A stretch of DNA of 19,586 nucleotides from Alphaproteobacteria bacterium (GCA_002701555.1 NZVS01000069.1:1-19586); one strand, 5' to 3'. Counted from the first letter of the stretch, positions 1 to 7,078 are shown. Made by a program: numbers and translations. The notes: generated from the sequence alone by a model not told the origin.

Positions 1-96
1 ACTGTCACTGAAGTGCCGCAGGATGACAAAACTCCTGCCAACGATATGGGTGGCATGGGCGGAATGGGTGGCATGGGCGGAATGGGCATGATGTAA
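1..96 (+). CDS. groEL: Chaperonin GroEL, C-terminal end (partial)
   Basis: Only the last 31 codons are in the window; the gene starts upstream of base 1. The frame ends in a Gly-Gly-Met repeat tail (GGMGGMGGMGGMGMM) followed by TAA. This flexible tail is typical of GroEL, the 60 kDa subunit of the double-ring cytoplasmic chaperonin that folds proteins with GroES and ATP; the tails project into the folding cavity. The residues before the tail are acidic and polar (DDKTPANDMGG), as in alphaproteobacterial GroEL. A clear Rho-independent terminator follows 50 bases after the stop, so this is the end of the transcription unit, presumably groES-groEL. The call rests on the tail alone, because no ATPase or apical domain is visible. 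Confidence 0.92.
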   Translation, partial: TVTEVPQDDKTPANDMGGMGGMGGMGGMGMM

Positions 97-145
97 TCAT
101 GACCATATCCGACTGAGCGCTTTTTCTACGCTTAATCGATATTTT

Positions 146-176
146 AAAAGGCCGGATTTTTTCCGGCCTTTTTTGT
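146..176 (+). terminator. Rho-independent terminator of groEL
   Basis: A perfect 10-bp stem (AAAAGGCCGG at 146-155 pairing with CCGGCCTTTT at 163-172) has a 7-base loop, and the U-tract continues to 174. It lies 50 bases after the groEL stop codon. Confidence 0.93.
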
Positions 177-213
177 TTTTTGTGAATAAATCATTATTTC
201 TTCCGAACATTAA

Positions 214-241
214 TTGACATAAATAAAAAAACAGTTATATT
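214..241 (+). promoter_or_regulatory. Sigma-70-type promoter for a short transcript or the downstream genes
   Basis: A consensus -35 box TTGACA (214-219) is followed, after a 16-base spacer, by TATATT (236-241) as the -10 box. Transcription would start near A248. The promoter lies just after the groEL terminator, so it is independent of groEL. It could serve the candidate small RNA at 248-325, and by read-through the gene at 376 and mutM. The assignment is from sequence match only. Confidence 0.65.
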
Positions 242-247
242 TAATTT

Positions 248-325
248 ATCGATTCTGTAAAAACAGGATCACCCACATAAAAAACTTTTAAGCCACCGTG
301 TGCTATTGCTGCGGTGGTTTTTTCT
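248..325 (+). ncRNA. Candidate small RNA or terminated leader transcript
   Basis: The stretch from the predicted start A248 to the T-run ending near 325 has the layout of a free-standing small RNA. It begins with an 8-bp hairpin (GATTCTGT at 251-258 with ACAGGATC at 263-270, one G-U pair) closed by an AAAA tetraloop. A 20-base unpaired A-rich linker follows, and it ends in a terminator hairpin at 291-319 with a T-run. It contains no convincing ORF and lies between groEL and an unrelated gene. I know of no named RNA family with this shape. The alternative is a transcriptional attenuator in the leader of the gene at 376. It is supported by promoter, structure and terminator, but not by homology. 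Confidence 0.5.
291..325 (+). terminator. Rho-independent terminator or attenuator
   Basis: AGCCACCG (291-298) pairs with CGGTGGTT (312-319) over 8 bp including one G-U pair. The loop is 13 bases, and TTTTTTCTT follows. It ends the short transcript predicted to start at 248 and lies 50 bases before the next start codon. Confidence 0.75.
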
Positions 326-375
326 TATTCGGAGGTATCGCTATATCTGCTGGTGCGTGATAAAATAAAATACAA

Positions 376-978
376 ATGAATACGCATAATCCTTTCAAGA
401 TCAATCTCTCTGCCGTCCCGAAAAGGTTTTGGGTCATCATTGTTGTAGCTGTGATATCCGGCTTGATCATAAGCCTTTTGTATAGTTTCGCGTCGAGTAC
501 GGCCGAGCGTGCTTCTGAAAATACCGCTCCCGATAAATTCGAAATGGTAAAGGCAGGGATCCCAGTTGAAAACCTACAGGCAGGCTATCAGAAAATCACA
601 GGTGCCTGGCGCACAAAACAGGGCGATACTGAAATGCTATTACAGCTTTATTCAAATGGATATTTCAGGTGGCGTGTTAACGACAATAACGCACCGGATT
701 ATGTCCTTCTTGCCCAAGGCCGTTATATAGTAACCGGAGAGCGTGTTTTATTTAAGGAAGATAGAGCCCTGCCTTTCAAAAGGGGAACTGATAACCGCTT
801 TACCAAATTTCGTCATCTTAATGTAGGTTCGGCGTCGCTCCCATGGGCTTTAGAAGATACAACCCTCAAGCTATCTATGTCTGGAAATACTGATCTGGCT
901 CCTAATTTCCAGGGTCTTTTATCTGAGATGTCCGGGCAGGATAAAGTCCTGCTTCTGGATTATCTAGGGGCCCCTTAA
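376..978 (+). CDS. Membrane-anchored protein of unknown function
   Basis: I do not recognise this 200-residue protein as a named family. It has a short basic N-terminus, one hydrophobic segment at about residues 19-38 (starting FWVIIVVAVISG) and then a polar region. This fits a type II membrane anchor with the rest in the periplasm. The region at about 74-130 (GAWRTKQGD, GYFRWR, YVLLAQGRYIV, ERVLFKED) alternates hydrophobic and aromatic residues like the strands of a small beta-barrel or lipocalin-type fold; that is inference. The ATG at 376 is the first start after an in-frame stop at 361, and its Shine-Dalgarno site is poor. mutM starts 12 bases after its stop, so the two are probably cotranscribed, although no functional link to DNA repair is evident. 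Confidence 0.75.
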   Translation: MNTHNPFKINLSAVPKRFWVIIVVAVISGLIISLLYSFASSTAERASENTAPDKFEMVKAGIPVENLQAGYQKITGAWRTKQGDTEMLLQLYSNGYFRWRVNDNNAPDYVLLAQGRYIVTGERVLFKEDRALPFKRGTDNRFTKFRHLNVGSASLPWALEDTTLKLSMSGNTDLAPNFQGLLSEMSGQDKVLLLDYLGAP

Positions 979-990
979 GGGTTGATCAGC

Positions 991-1833
991 ATGCCTGAAC
1001 TGCCAGAGGTGCAAACAGTATTAAACGGTTTATCCCCCGTAATGTCCGGAGAGGTTATTATGACAGTTATGGTGGGGAATCAGAAATTACGCGCGGCGCC
1101 ACCCCCTGATTTCATATCGCATGTGACAGGTCAAAAGATTTTAAATTTGTCGCGGCGTGGTAAATATCTGATTATCTCTCTCGAAAACAACAAGGCAATA
1201 ATCCATCATTTGGGAATGAGCGGTTCTTTTCGTATCAGTGGTAAGGCAGGAGATGCAAAGCTACATGACCACTTGTCCTACATTCTCAGCAATGGGAAGA
1301 AAATCATTTATAATGATCCTCGGCGCTTTGGTATGGTTTATCTGACAGAAGTTGCGGATCTGGAACAGCATAAAGCTTTCAGTAATATGGGGCCTGATCC
1401 CTTCTCTGAGGATTTTACATCAGAAATGCTTTTTGAAAAATTCAAAAGCAAAAAAGGCCCCGTTAAAACGGTTCTGCTAAATCAGGCTCTTGTCGCCGGC
1501 CTCGGCAATATATACGTGTGTGAAGCACTTTATCTGGCGGGCATTCATCCTGAGAAAGTCGCTGCAAAAATTTCTCGACAAAAAACAGCTCTTTTGTATG
1601 ACGCGATTTTGCTGGTTTTAAAAAATGCCATCAAGAGCGGCGGTTCTTCACTTCGAGATCATAAAGGCGTTGACGGTACAATGGGATATTTTCAACATTC
1701 TTTCAATGTTTACGGTAAGAAAGGTCAGCCTTGCGGGATGTGCGACTGTGATGTAGAAAAAACAGGTGGCGTAAAAATGATACGTCAGGCCGGCAGATCA
1801 ACATTTTACTGTACGGAAAAACAAGGAAAATAA
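991..1833 (+). CDS. mutM: Formamidopyrimidine-DNA glycosylase (Fpg/MutM)
   Basis: This bifunctional DNA glycosylase/AP lyase excises 8-oxoguanine and formamidopyrimidines in base-excision repair. The ATG at 991 gives MPELPEV, leaving the catalytic proline at the mature N-terminus with the essential glutamate next to it. A TTG nine bases upstream would bury that proline and is rejected; AAGGG at 977-981 serves the ATG. Other family marks are Lys58 (SRRGKY), the intercalating Met in HHLGMSG, Arg and Phe in NDPRRFG, the helix-two-turn-helix with GLGNIYVCEALYLAGIHP, and Arg269 in the zinc-finger loop. The length, 280 residues, is normal. The odd feature is the C-terminal zinc finger: Cys248, Cys251 and Cys274 are present, but the fourth ligand position is Lys277 (CTEKQ instead of CxxCQ), and an extra Cys253 has appeared. 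The next gene starts 4 bases after the stop. Confidence 0.96.
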   Translation: MPELPEVQTVLNGLSPVMSGEVIMTVMVGNQKLRAAPPPDFISHVTGQKILNLSRRGKYLIISLENNKAIIHHLGMSGSFRISGKAGDAKLHDHLSYILSNGKKIIYNDPRRFGMVYLTEVADLEQHKAFSNMGPDPFSEDFTSEMLFEKFKSKKGPVKTVLLNQALVAGLGNIYVCEALYLAGIHPEKVAAKISRQKTALLYDAILLVLKNAIKSGGSSLRDHKGVDGTMGYFQHSFNVYGKKGQPCGMCDCDVEKTGGVKMIRQAGRSTFYCTEKQGK

Positions 1834-1837
1834 ATTT

Positions 1838-2227
1838 ATGGTTTGGCAAAGTTTGAAAAAATATTTGATTGTTACAACAATAATATTTCTATGCAGTTTG
1901 CCGGTAAAGGCCGACACACCACCAGTAACCTATATTTCGGCCCTGCCGACTGTGCCCTTGATGCCGGGTCTTGAAGAGGTCGGTAATTCGGAAGTTCTGT
2001 TTGATAAGGCAGAAGGTCGTATTGCAGCTATAGATGCCTATGGTTTTGATTTAAAGGAACAAAATGTTAAAAATTACTATCGTGAAGTTTTACCCGAGCT
2101 GGGCTGGGTTGAAACTGACAATATGGTTTTTTCCCGTCAAAATGAGGTGCTTGCAATAAGGTTAAATACTAAAACCCTAGACCGCCGTAGCGGAGTTACT
2201 GTTACCTTTGATTTGCAACCAAAGTAA
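1838..2227 (+). CDS. Small secreted protein of unknown function
   Basis: The 129-residue product starts with a clear Sec signal peptide: basic MVWQSLKKY, a hydrophobic core at about 9-20, and a likely signal peptidase I site after VKA (residue 26). The mature part of about 100 residues contains PLMPGLEEV, a GRIAAIDAYG segment and YYREVLPELGW. This suggests a compact alpha/beta domain exported to the periplasm. I recognise no enzyme motif and assign no function. AAGGA in the last codons of mutM is well placed for the ATG. The 4-base gap to mutM indicates one transcript and probable translational coupling. Confidence 0.8.
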   Translation: MVWQSLKKYLIVTTIIFLCSLPVKADTPPVTYISALPTVPLMPGLEEVGNSEVLFDKAEGRIAAIDAYGFDLKEQNVKNYYREVLPELGWVETDNMVFSRQNEVLAIRLNTKTLDRRSGVTVTFDLQPK

Positions 2228-2263
2228 ATTTGAAAAATAATTTATTTTTTTGTGGAAAGTTTC

Positions 2264-2293
2264 TTGACAACAGGCCGCCCAATCACGTAAAAC
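2264..2293 (+). promoter_or_regulatory. Probable promoter of rpsT
   Basis: A perfect TTGACA (2264-2269) lies 95 bases before rpsT. The matching -10 is weak: TAAAAC at 2288-2293 with an 18-base spacer. Between it and the gene, GCGGT (2310-2314) and ACCGC (2335-2339) could pair in the leader RNA. The -35 box is convincing and the -10 is not. Confidence 0.5.
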
Positions 2294-2364
2294 AAGCGGA
2301 CTTTCGGGAGCGGTGTAAGTAATTATGGTTTGAAACCGCCCCATAGATATTTAGGAGATTATAA

Positions 2365-2628
2365 ATGGCAAACTCAGCTTCGGCTCGGAAAAGAATTCGC
2401 AGAAATGACGCTCGCGCAGTTGTAAATCACGCGCGTAAATCACGCATCCGTACTTTCATTAAAAAAGTAGAGCTAGCCCTATCCAACTCAGATGCCCAAG
2501 GTGCTGAAGAAGCATTTCGTGCCGCACAGCCTGAATTAATGCGCGGCGTCTCAAAAGGCGTTTTTAATAAGAAAACAGCCTCACGCAAATTATCACGCTT
2601 ATCAGCGCGTATAAAAGCGATCAAGTAA
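2365..2628 (+). CDS. rpsT: 30S ribosomal protein S20
   Basis: This 87-residue, strongly basic protein binds 16S rRNA early in 30S subunit assembly. MANSASARKRIRRND is the classic S20 N-terminus, and the pattern SRIRTFIKKVE...A...F..A...L.R...KGVFNKKTASRKLSRL matches the three-helix S20 fold over its whole length. AGGAG at 2352-2356 is a good ribosome binding site. It has its own upstream -35 box and a strong terminator 27 bases after the stop, so it is likely a single-gene unit. Position just before dnaA after mutM is common in alphaproteobacteria. Confidence 0.98.
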   Translation: MANSASARKRIRRNDARAVVNHARKSRIRTFIKKVELALSNSDAQGAEEAFRAAQPELMRGVSKGVFNKKTASRKLSRLSARIKAIK

Positions 2629-2654
2629 CTTACTTTAAATTCCACTAAATTAGT

Positions 2655-2688
2655 AACCTCTTGTTTTATAAGAAAATAAGAGGTTTTC
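2655..2688 (+). terminator. Rho-independent terminator of rpsT
   Basis: A 13-bp stem (2655-2667 with 2673-2685, one G-U pair at 2663/2677) encloses the 5-base loop ATAAG and runs into TTTT. It is AT-rich but long, and sits 27 bases after the rpsT stop. Confidence 0.82.
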
Positions 2689-3041
2689 GCACGTGGAAAA
2701 AAATTTCTTTGAAGTATAATTTCTTTTTTAAATGTTCTTGTTTTGTCCTGTTGCAATGCGCATTTTTTTTGATTAGGGTTAGGTCATCAACACGAAGCGA
2801 CACGGATTGACTTCAAATGTGACCCCACTGTGTTGATCATCAAAAAGCGAGTATGCTTTTTGTCAGGGCAGTGACAAGATTATGTATCTTGAGCCTAAAT
2901 TTTTATTTTTTTTAAGAGTAAAAAGCGTGCAAACCCTATTTTGCACGGCAGGATTTTTGTGCCTTGAGCCAGGGAATTATTTGTAGAAATTTTTACGAAT
3001 AATAAAGACAATTAGTTAAGAATAGTGGAGTAGGGAAAACA
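2689..3041 (+). promoter_or_regulatory. dnaA upstream region with a chain of inverted repeats (candidate structured leader)
   Basis: This stretch between the rpsT terminator and dnaA has no gene. It holds consecutive inverted repeats: ATCAACAC (2786-2793) with GTGTTGAT (2830-2837), enclosing GAAG/CTTC (2794-2797/2811-2814); CAAAAAGC (2841-2848) with GCTTTTTG (2855-2862); GTCA/TGAC (2862-2865/2872-2875); CAAGAT (2875-2880) with ATCTTG (2886-2891); and CGTGCAAA (2926-2933) with TTTGCACG (2940-2947). The octamer CTTGAGCC occurs at 2888 and 2963. A possible promoter is TTGCAA (2751-2756) with TAGGGT (2774-2779), which would start RNA at about the first stem. GGAG and AGGG at 3027-3035 form the dnaA ribosome binding site. 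I find no consensus DnaA box. Confidence 0.5.
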
Positions 3042-4484
3042 ATGACAACACTCGAAAGCGGGAACAAGAAAGCATATCTAACCGTGGTAGACAGCGCTTT
3101 AACACCAGAAGGCTTTGAGCCTAATGACAAAATTAAGTCCATATGGGCTGGGGTTTACAAGTCATTCCGCAACGAGTTCGGCGAGGCCGTATATAGAAGT
3201 TGGTTGAAGCCTATGACGCTGCAGGCATTTTATCATAATACTATGGAAGTGTCTGTCCCCACCCGCTTTATGAAAGACTGGATCCAGACGAATTACGCCC
3301 CGCGTATCCTTGAGATGTGTATGGCTGGAAGCCCGGATATAAAACGTCTTGAAGTTGTGGTTGTGCAAAATGCGATTTCTGAAGATCTAAGCAGCGCGGA
3401 TACCGGTAAAACAACTGAAAAGGTCAAGGCCAATGCAAATGCACTTGCAGAAGAAGTTGAGTTGTCCTCACCACTTGATCCCAGATTTAAATTCGAAACA
3501 TTTGTGATCGGAAAATCCAATGCGCTTGCCCACGCAGCTGCCTGCCGTGTTGTAGAGAGCGAAACAATGCCTTTCAATCCACTTTTTATATATGGTGGCG
3601 TGGGGCTTGGAAAAACTCACTTGATGCATGCCATAGCTAGCGAGCTTCGCGAAAAACGTCCTGAACAGACAGTTATGTATCTTTCTGCAGAAAAATTCAT
3701 GTTCCAGTTTGTTAAGGCTTTACGCTCACAAGAAACAATGGCTTTTAAGGAATTATTCCGCTCAGTCGATGTTTTAATGATTGACGATGTCCAGTTTATT
3801 AGCGGTAAAGAATCTACTCAGGAAGAGTTTTTCCATACTTTCAATGCACTGGTTGATATGAACAAACAGATTATTATATCTGCTGACCGCGCGCCTGGTG
3901 ACCTGCAAGGTATTGACGAGCGCCTTCGTTCTCGCTTGTCTTGGGGCCTTGTTGCGGACATACAGCCAAGTACGTACGAACTTCGCCTTGGCATTCTAAA
4001 GGCCAAAAGAGACATGCTAGGTGTCAATATTCCCGATCCGGTTCTGGAATTCCTTGCACTGAAAGTCACATCCAACATACGTGAACTCGAAGGTGCTTTG
4101 AACCGCATTGCTGCTCATGCGGATGTAACTAATGAGCCGGTTACGCTTGAGACAACACAGAATGTTTTGCAGGACCTTCTTCGTTCACATGACCGTCGCA
4201 TCACAATTGATGAGATACAGCGCCGTGTGGCTGAGCATTACAATCTAAAATTGACAGATATGCATTCTGCACGCCGTTCCAGAAATGTTGCGCGTCCCAG
4301 ACAGGTTGCGATGTATCTGGCCAAACAACTAACGGCACGCTCTTTGCCTGAAATCGGGCGCAAATTTGGTGGGCGTGACCACACAACGGTCATGCATGCT
4401 GTGCGTAAAATCGAGGAGCTTTGTGACGAGGATCCTTCATTCGCGCAGGATGTCGACGTACTGCGTCGCGCTTTGACAGGCTGA
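3042..4484 (+). CDS. dnaA: Chromosomal replication initiator protein DnaA
   Basis: DnaA is the AAA+ initiator that binds DnaA boxes, melts the origin and loads the DnaB helicase; it also acts as a transcription factor. At 480 residues all four domains are present. Domain I is at about 30-108 (SIWAGVYKSFRNEFGEAVYRSWLKP region), after an N-terminal extension of some 28 residues, and a linker spans about 110-145. The AAA+ domain has Walker A GGVGLGKTH (185-193), Walker B LMIDDVQF (245-252) and an arginine-finger segment DERLRSRL (292-299). Domain IV carries the DNA-binding signature GGRDHTTVMHA (443-453). Expression probably depends on the long structured region upstream. dnaN follows after 150 bases with a terminator-like structure between them, so dnaN may have its own promoter. 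Confidence 0.99.
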   Translation: MTTLESGNKKAYLTVVDSALTPEGFEPNDKIKSIWAGVYKSFRNEFGEAVYRSWLKPMTLQAFYHNTMEVSVPTRFMKDWIQTNYAPRILEMCMAGSPDIKRLEVVVVQNAISEDLSSADTGKTTEKVKANANALAEEVELSSPLDPRFKFETFVIGKSNALAHAAACRVVESETMPFNPLFIYGGVGLGKTHLMHAIASELREKRPEQTVMYLSAEKFMFQFVKALRSQETMAFKELFRSVDVLMIDDVQFISGKESTQEEFFHTFNALVDMNKQIIISADRAPGDLQGIDERLRSRLSWGLVADIQPSTYELRLGILKAKRDMLGVNIPDPVLEFLALKVTSNIRELEGALNRIAAHADVTNEPVTLETTQNVLQDLLRSHDRRITIDEIQRRVAEHYNLKLTDMHSARRSRNVARPRQVAMYLAKQLTARSLPEIGRKFGGRDHTTVMHAVRKIEELCDEDPSFAQDVDVLRRALTG

Positions 4485-4524
4485 TCCGTTAAAACACGCA
4501 GAAACTCTTAAAGAATCTAGGGAA

Positions 4525-4576
4525 AACGGAACATTTCCAGGCCAAAAGCGCTTGGCAGGTTCCGTTCTCTTGTTTA
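4525..4576 (+). terminator. Nested stem-loop after dnaA, probable terminator
   Basis: AACGGAAC (4525-4532) pairs with GTTCCGTT (4559-4566), and inside it GCCAA (4541-4545) pairs with TTGGC (4552-4556) around a 6-base loop. The T-rich but interrupted tract TCTCTTGTTT follows. The structure lies 41 bases after the dnaA stop. Because the tract is imperfect, termination may be partial. Two GANTC sites (4513-4517 and 4597-4601) flank it; CcrM methylation there would be typical of alphaproteobacteria but is only inference. Confidence 0.6.
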
Positions 4577-4634
4577 TAGTTTACACAAATATTATTGATT
4601 CCCCCGATTACGGATTATTAAGGATTGGTCAAAG

Positions 4635-5753
4635 ATGAAACTGTCAATTGATAAAGCAGCCTTGTTACGCTCACTCAGCCATGTTTATTCTGTTGTAGAA
4701 CGCAGAAACACTATTCCTATCCTGGCAAATGTGCTTTTACGTGCAGAAGACGGTGTTTTAAATTTGAATACTACGGATATGGACTTGGAAATCACTGAAT
4801 CCGTGGCTGCCGAGGTTGAAACACAAGGCGCTACTACTGCTCCTGCCCAGACACTACATGATATTGTCCGTAAATTACCTGATGGCTCTAAGGTCAAATT
4901 GGAACTGGACGGATCAGGGAATTTTATGACAGTTGAGGCAGGACGTTCCAAGTTCAGGCTATCATGCTTGCCGGTTGAGGATTTCCCCCAGATCGGAGTT
5001 GATGATCTTGAGACAAGTTTTGCTATTCCTGCTGCTGATTTGCGCGCACTTATTGACCGCACTAAATTTGCAATGTCTACAGAAGAAACACGTTACTACC
5101 TGAATGGTATTTATCTGCATGCTTCAGAAAATGATAGCGTATCCGTACTTCGTGCGGTTGCAACTGATGGTCACCGCTTGGCGCGTTTTGATATGCCTCT
5201 GCCTGATGGTGCATCCGGCATGCCTGGTATTATTGTACCACGTAAGGCCGTTGGTGAATTGCGCAAGCTAATTGATGAGGCAGGCGATACAATTAATATC
5301 TCTCTATCAGAGAACAAAATCCGTTTTGCTTTTGACCATGTTGTTATGACGTCCAAACTTATAGACGGAACTTTCCCTGATTATCAGCGCGTTATTCCGG
5401 CCAATAATGACAAGATTGTGGATGTCGACCCAAAAACTCTATCACGTGCTATTGACCGTGTGTCCACGATTTCTGATGGAAAGTCTCGTGCTATTAAAAT
5501 TTCCCTTAAAGGGAAGACTGTGACATTGTCAGCAAACTCACCCGAGGCCGGAAGTGCGACAGAAGATATAGAGGTAAAATCTGAGGCCCCAGATATGGAG
5601 ATTGGTTTTAACGCAAAATATCTACTTGATATCACCAGCCTAATCGATGGGGATGGATGCCGGATTACATTGGCTGACTCTGCCTCACCAACGATTATTC
5701 AGGATACAAGCGACACATCAGCGCTATTTGTGCTTATGCCTCTACGCGTTTAA
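4635..5753 (+). CDS. dnaN: DNA polymerase III sliding clamp, beta subunit
   Basis: The beta clamp is a homodimeric ring that tethers DNA polymerase III and many repair proteins to DNA. The 372-residue product has the family length and its three repeated clamp domains. Recognisable segments are MKLSIDKAALLRSLSHV with VVERRNTIPILANVLL at the N-terminus, RFRLSCLPVEDFP-like FRLSCLPVEDFPQI in the first third, TDGHRLA at the domain 2 boundary, and the C-terminal VLMPLRV, close to the usual VMPMR(L/V) end. The ATG at 4635 follows AAGGA at 4620-4624. recF begins 26 bases after the stop, giving the classic dnaN-recF coupling. Confidence 0.99.
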   Translation: MKLSIDKAALLRSLSHVYSVVERRNTIPILANVLLRAEDGVLNLNTTDMDLEITESVAAEVETQGATTAPAQTLHDIVRKLPDGSKVKLELDGSGNFMTVEAGRSKFRLSCLPVEDFPQIGVDDLETSFAIPAADLRALIDRTKFAMSTEETRYYLNGIYLHASENDSVSVLRAVATDGHRLARFDMPLPDGASGMPGIIVPRKAVGELRKLIDEAGDTINISLSENKIRFAFDHVVMTSKLIDGTFPDYQRVIPANNDKIVDVDPKTLSRAIDRVSTISDGKSRAIKISLKGKTVTLSANSPEAGSATEDIEVKSEAPDMEIGFNAKYLLDITSLIDGDGCRITLADSASPTIIQDTSDTSALFVLMPLRV

Positions 5754-5779
5754 GCGGATAGGACTATATCACACTTGGT

Positions 5780-6922
5780 ATGTCTTATCTTTTTGAGCTT
5801 TCGTTGCAAAATTTCAGGAATTATGACACGGCCCGCCTTACTGGTTTAAAGGCGGGTTTTGTCGTTCTGGTTGGCCCTAATGGAGCGGGCAAAACAAATA
5901 TATTAGAGGCGGTTTCCCTGCTTTCGCCGGGACGAGGTCTGCGTTCATCTAAGATAGCGGATATACAGAATTTGAATCGTAAAGCGCCTTGGGGCGTCGC
6001 CGGAAAAATCATAACTGATTTTGGTGAAGTAAAAGTCGGTACGGGACGCATTAGTATTGCTACAGCAACAGATAAGCGCAAGATAAGTATACAGGGTGAA
6101 ACTTCGACCCAATCGGATTTAGGCGAATATATTTCTGCACTTTGGCTTACGCCGCAGATGGACGGGCTTTTTACGGAAAGCTCTGGTGAGAGGAGGCGTT
6201 TCTTCGACAGGTTGGTGGCATCGCATGATCCGGCGCATACGGGGCGTATTAAACGCTATGAAAATGCAATGTACCAACGTTCAAAACTTTTGAAGGACGA
6301 CAGGCGCCGACCCGATCCGAAATGGCTTTCAGGTCTTGAGGCCCAAATGGCCGAAGCCGGAATTGCAATCGCGGCCTCACGACTTGATTATCTTTCACGA
6401 CTTAAGCATGCGATTGAGCATAATACTCTTGATAGTGAAACCTATTTCCCGAAAGCACGCATTGTTATTAAGGGATTGATAGAAGATCAGTTGCAAAATA
6501 ATTCGGCTGTAGAGGCTGAAGAGATTTTCAAAAAAGCTCTTGAGAAATCCAGGGAGCTGGATGCCGTGAGTGGCGGTTCATCTCTTGGTACGCATCGCTC
6601 TGATTTTCACGTTGTGTTTCATGAGAAAAACGTTGATGCGGCCCAATCTTCTACTGGCGAGCAAAAAGCATTATTGATTGGTATTATCTTGGCACATAGT
6701 TGGCTGGTCGCGGGAGAACGTGGTGCACCACCAGTTTTATTGCTGGACGAGGTATCGGCGCACTTGGATGAAGCACGCCGATCCGCGCTATATGAGCTTT
6801 TGGAAAGCCTGGGGGGACAAATCTGGCTGACTGGTACGGAAAAAGCACTTTTTGAGGAAATAAAAGACAAATCTTCTGCCTTTTTAGTTGAAAGCGGCAA
6901 GGTTTCCCCTTCCGCGTTATAA
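5780..6922 (+). CDS. recF: DNA replication and repair protein RecF
   Basis: RecF is an SMC/ABC-type ATPase that, with RecO and RecR, loads RecA onto gapped DNA during recombinational repair and replication restart. The 380-residue protein has the Walker A motif GPNGAGKTN (32-40), an ABC-type signature region SSTGEQKALLIG near residue 290, and Walker B LLLDEVSAHLD (320-330). RecF family landmarks include the opening LSLQNFRNY, SGERRRFFDR in the lid region and LGTHRSD. The ATG at 5780 has only a distant AGGA, so translation may be coupled to dnaN 26 bases upstream. A strong hairpin follows the stop, ending the dnaN-recF unit before gyrB. Confidence 0.98.
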   Translation: MSYLFELSLQNFRNYDTARLTGLKAGFVVLVGPNGAGKTNILEAVSLLSPGRGLRSSKIADIQNLNRKAPWGVAGKIITDFGEVKVGTGRISIATATDKRKISIQGETSTQSDLGEYISALWLTPQMDGLFTESSGERRRFFDRLVASHDPAHTGRIKRYENAMYQRSKLLKDDRRRPDPKWLSGLEAQMAEAGIAIAASRLDYLSRLKHAIEHNTLDSETYFPKARIVIKGLIEDQLQNNSAVEAEEIFKKALEKSRELDAVSGGSSLGTHRSDFHVVFHEKNVDAAQSSTGEQKALLIGIILAHSWLVAGERGAPPVLLLDEVSAHLDEARRSALYELLESLGGQIWLTGTEKALFEEIKDKSSAFLVESGKVSPSAL

Positions 6923-6968
6923 TATTTCTTTACCTTATTTGTGCGCCTTGAAAAACATGGGAAAACCC

Positions 6969-7000
6969 CTCAAAAACAGGGCTTTTCCCTGTCTTTTGAG
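6969..7000 (+). repeat. Strong stem-loop between recF and gyrB
   Basis: CTCAAAAACAGGG (6969-6981) pairs with CCCTGT plus TTTTGAG (6987-6992, 6994-7000). That is 13 bp with one bulged C at 6993 and the 5-base loop CTTTT. It is not followed by a T-run, but the stem itself is T-rich on its 3' side. It may end the recF transcript, protect its 3' end, or structure the gyrB leader. The rest of this 156-base gap is AT-rich, with AAAGG at 7066-7070 as the gyrB ribosome binding site. Confidence 0.6.
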
Positions 7001-7078
7001 TAAGTGCTATGCTATAAAATTACTTGAGTTTTTTGGATATAAAAAACGTTTTATTTTAATAATTTAAAGGTAGATTAA

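Noticed and set aside
982..990. Upstream TTG start for mutM adding three residues
   Set aside because: Fpg needs proline directly after the initiator Met; the ATG at 991 gives MPELPEV and has a better-placed ribosome binding site.
2427..2756. Reverse-strand ORF antisense to rpsT and its terminator
   Set aside because: It overlaps a certain ribosomal protein gene, its upstream part reads through the rpsT terminator hairpin, and the protein shows no recognisable pattern.
2689..3041. Replication origin (oriC) upstream of dnaA
   Set aside because: I found no cluster of DnaA boxes of the TTATCCACA type; the repeats are short palindromes, not DnaA-box arrays. In alphaproteobacteria the origin is often not at dnaA.
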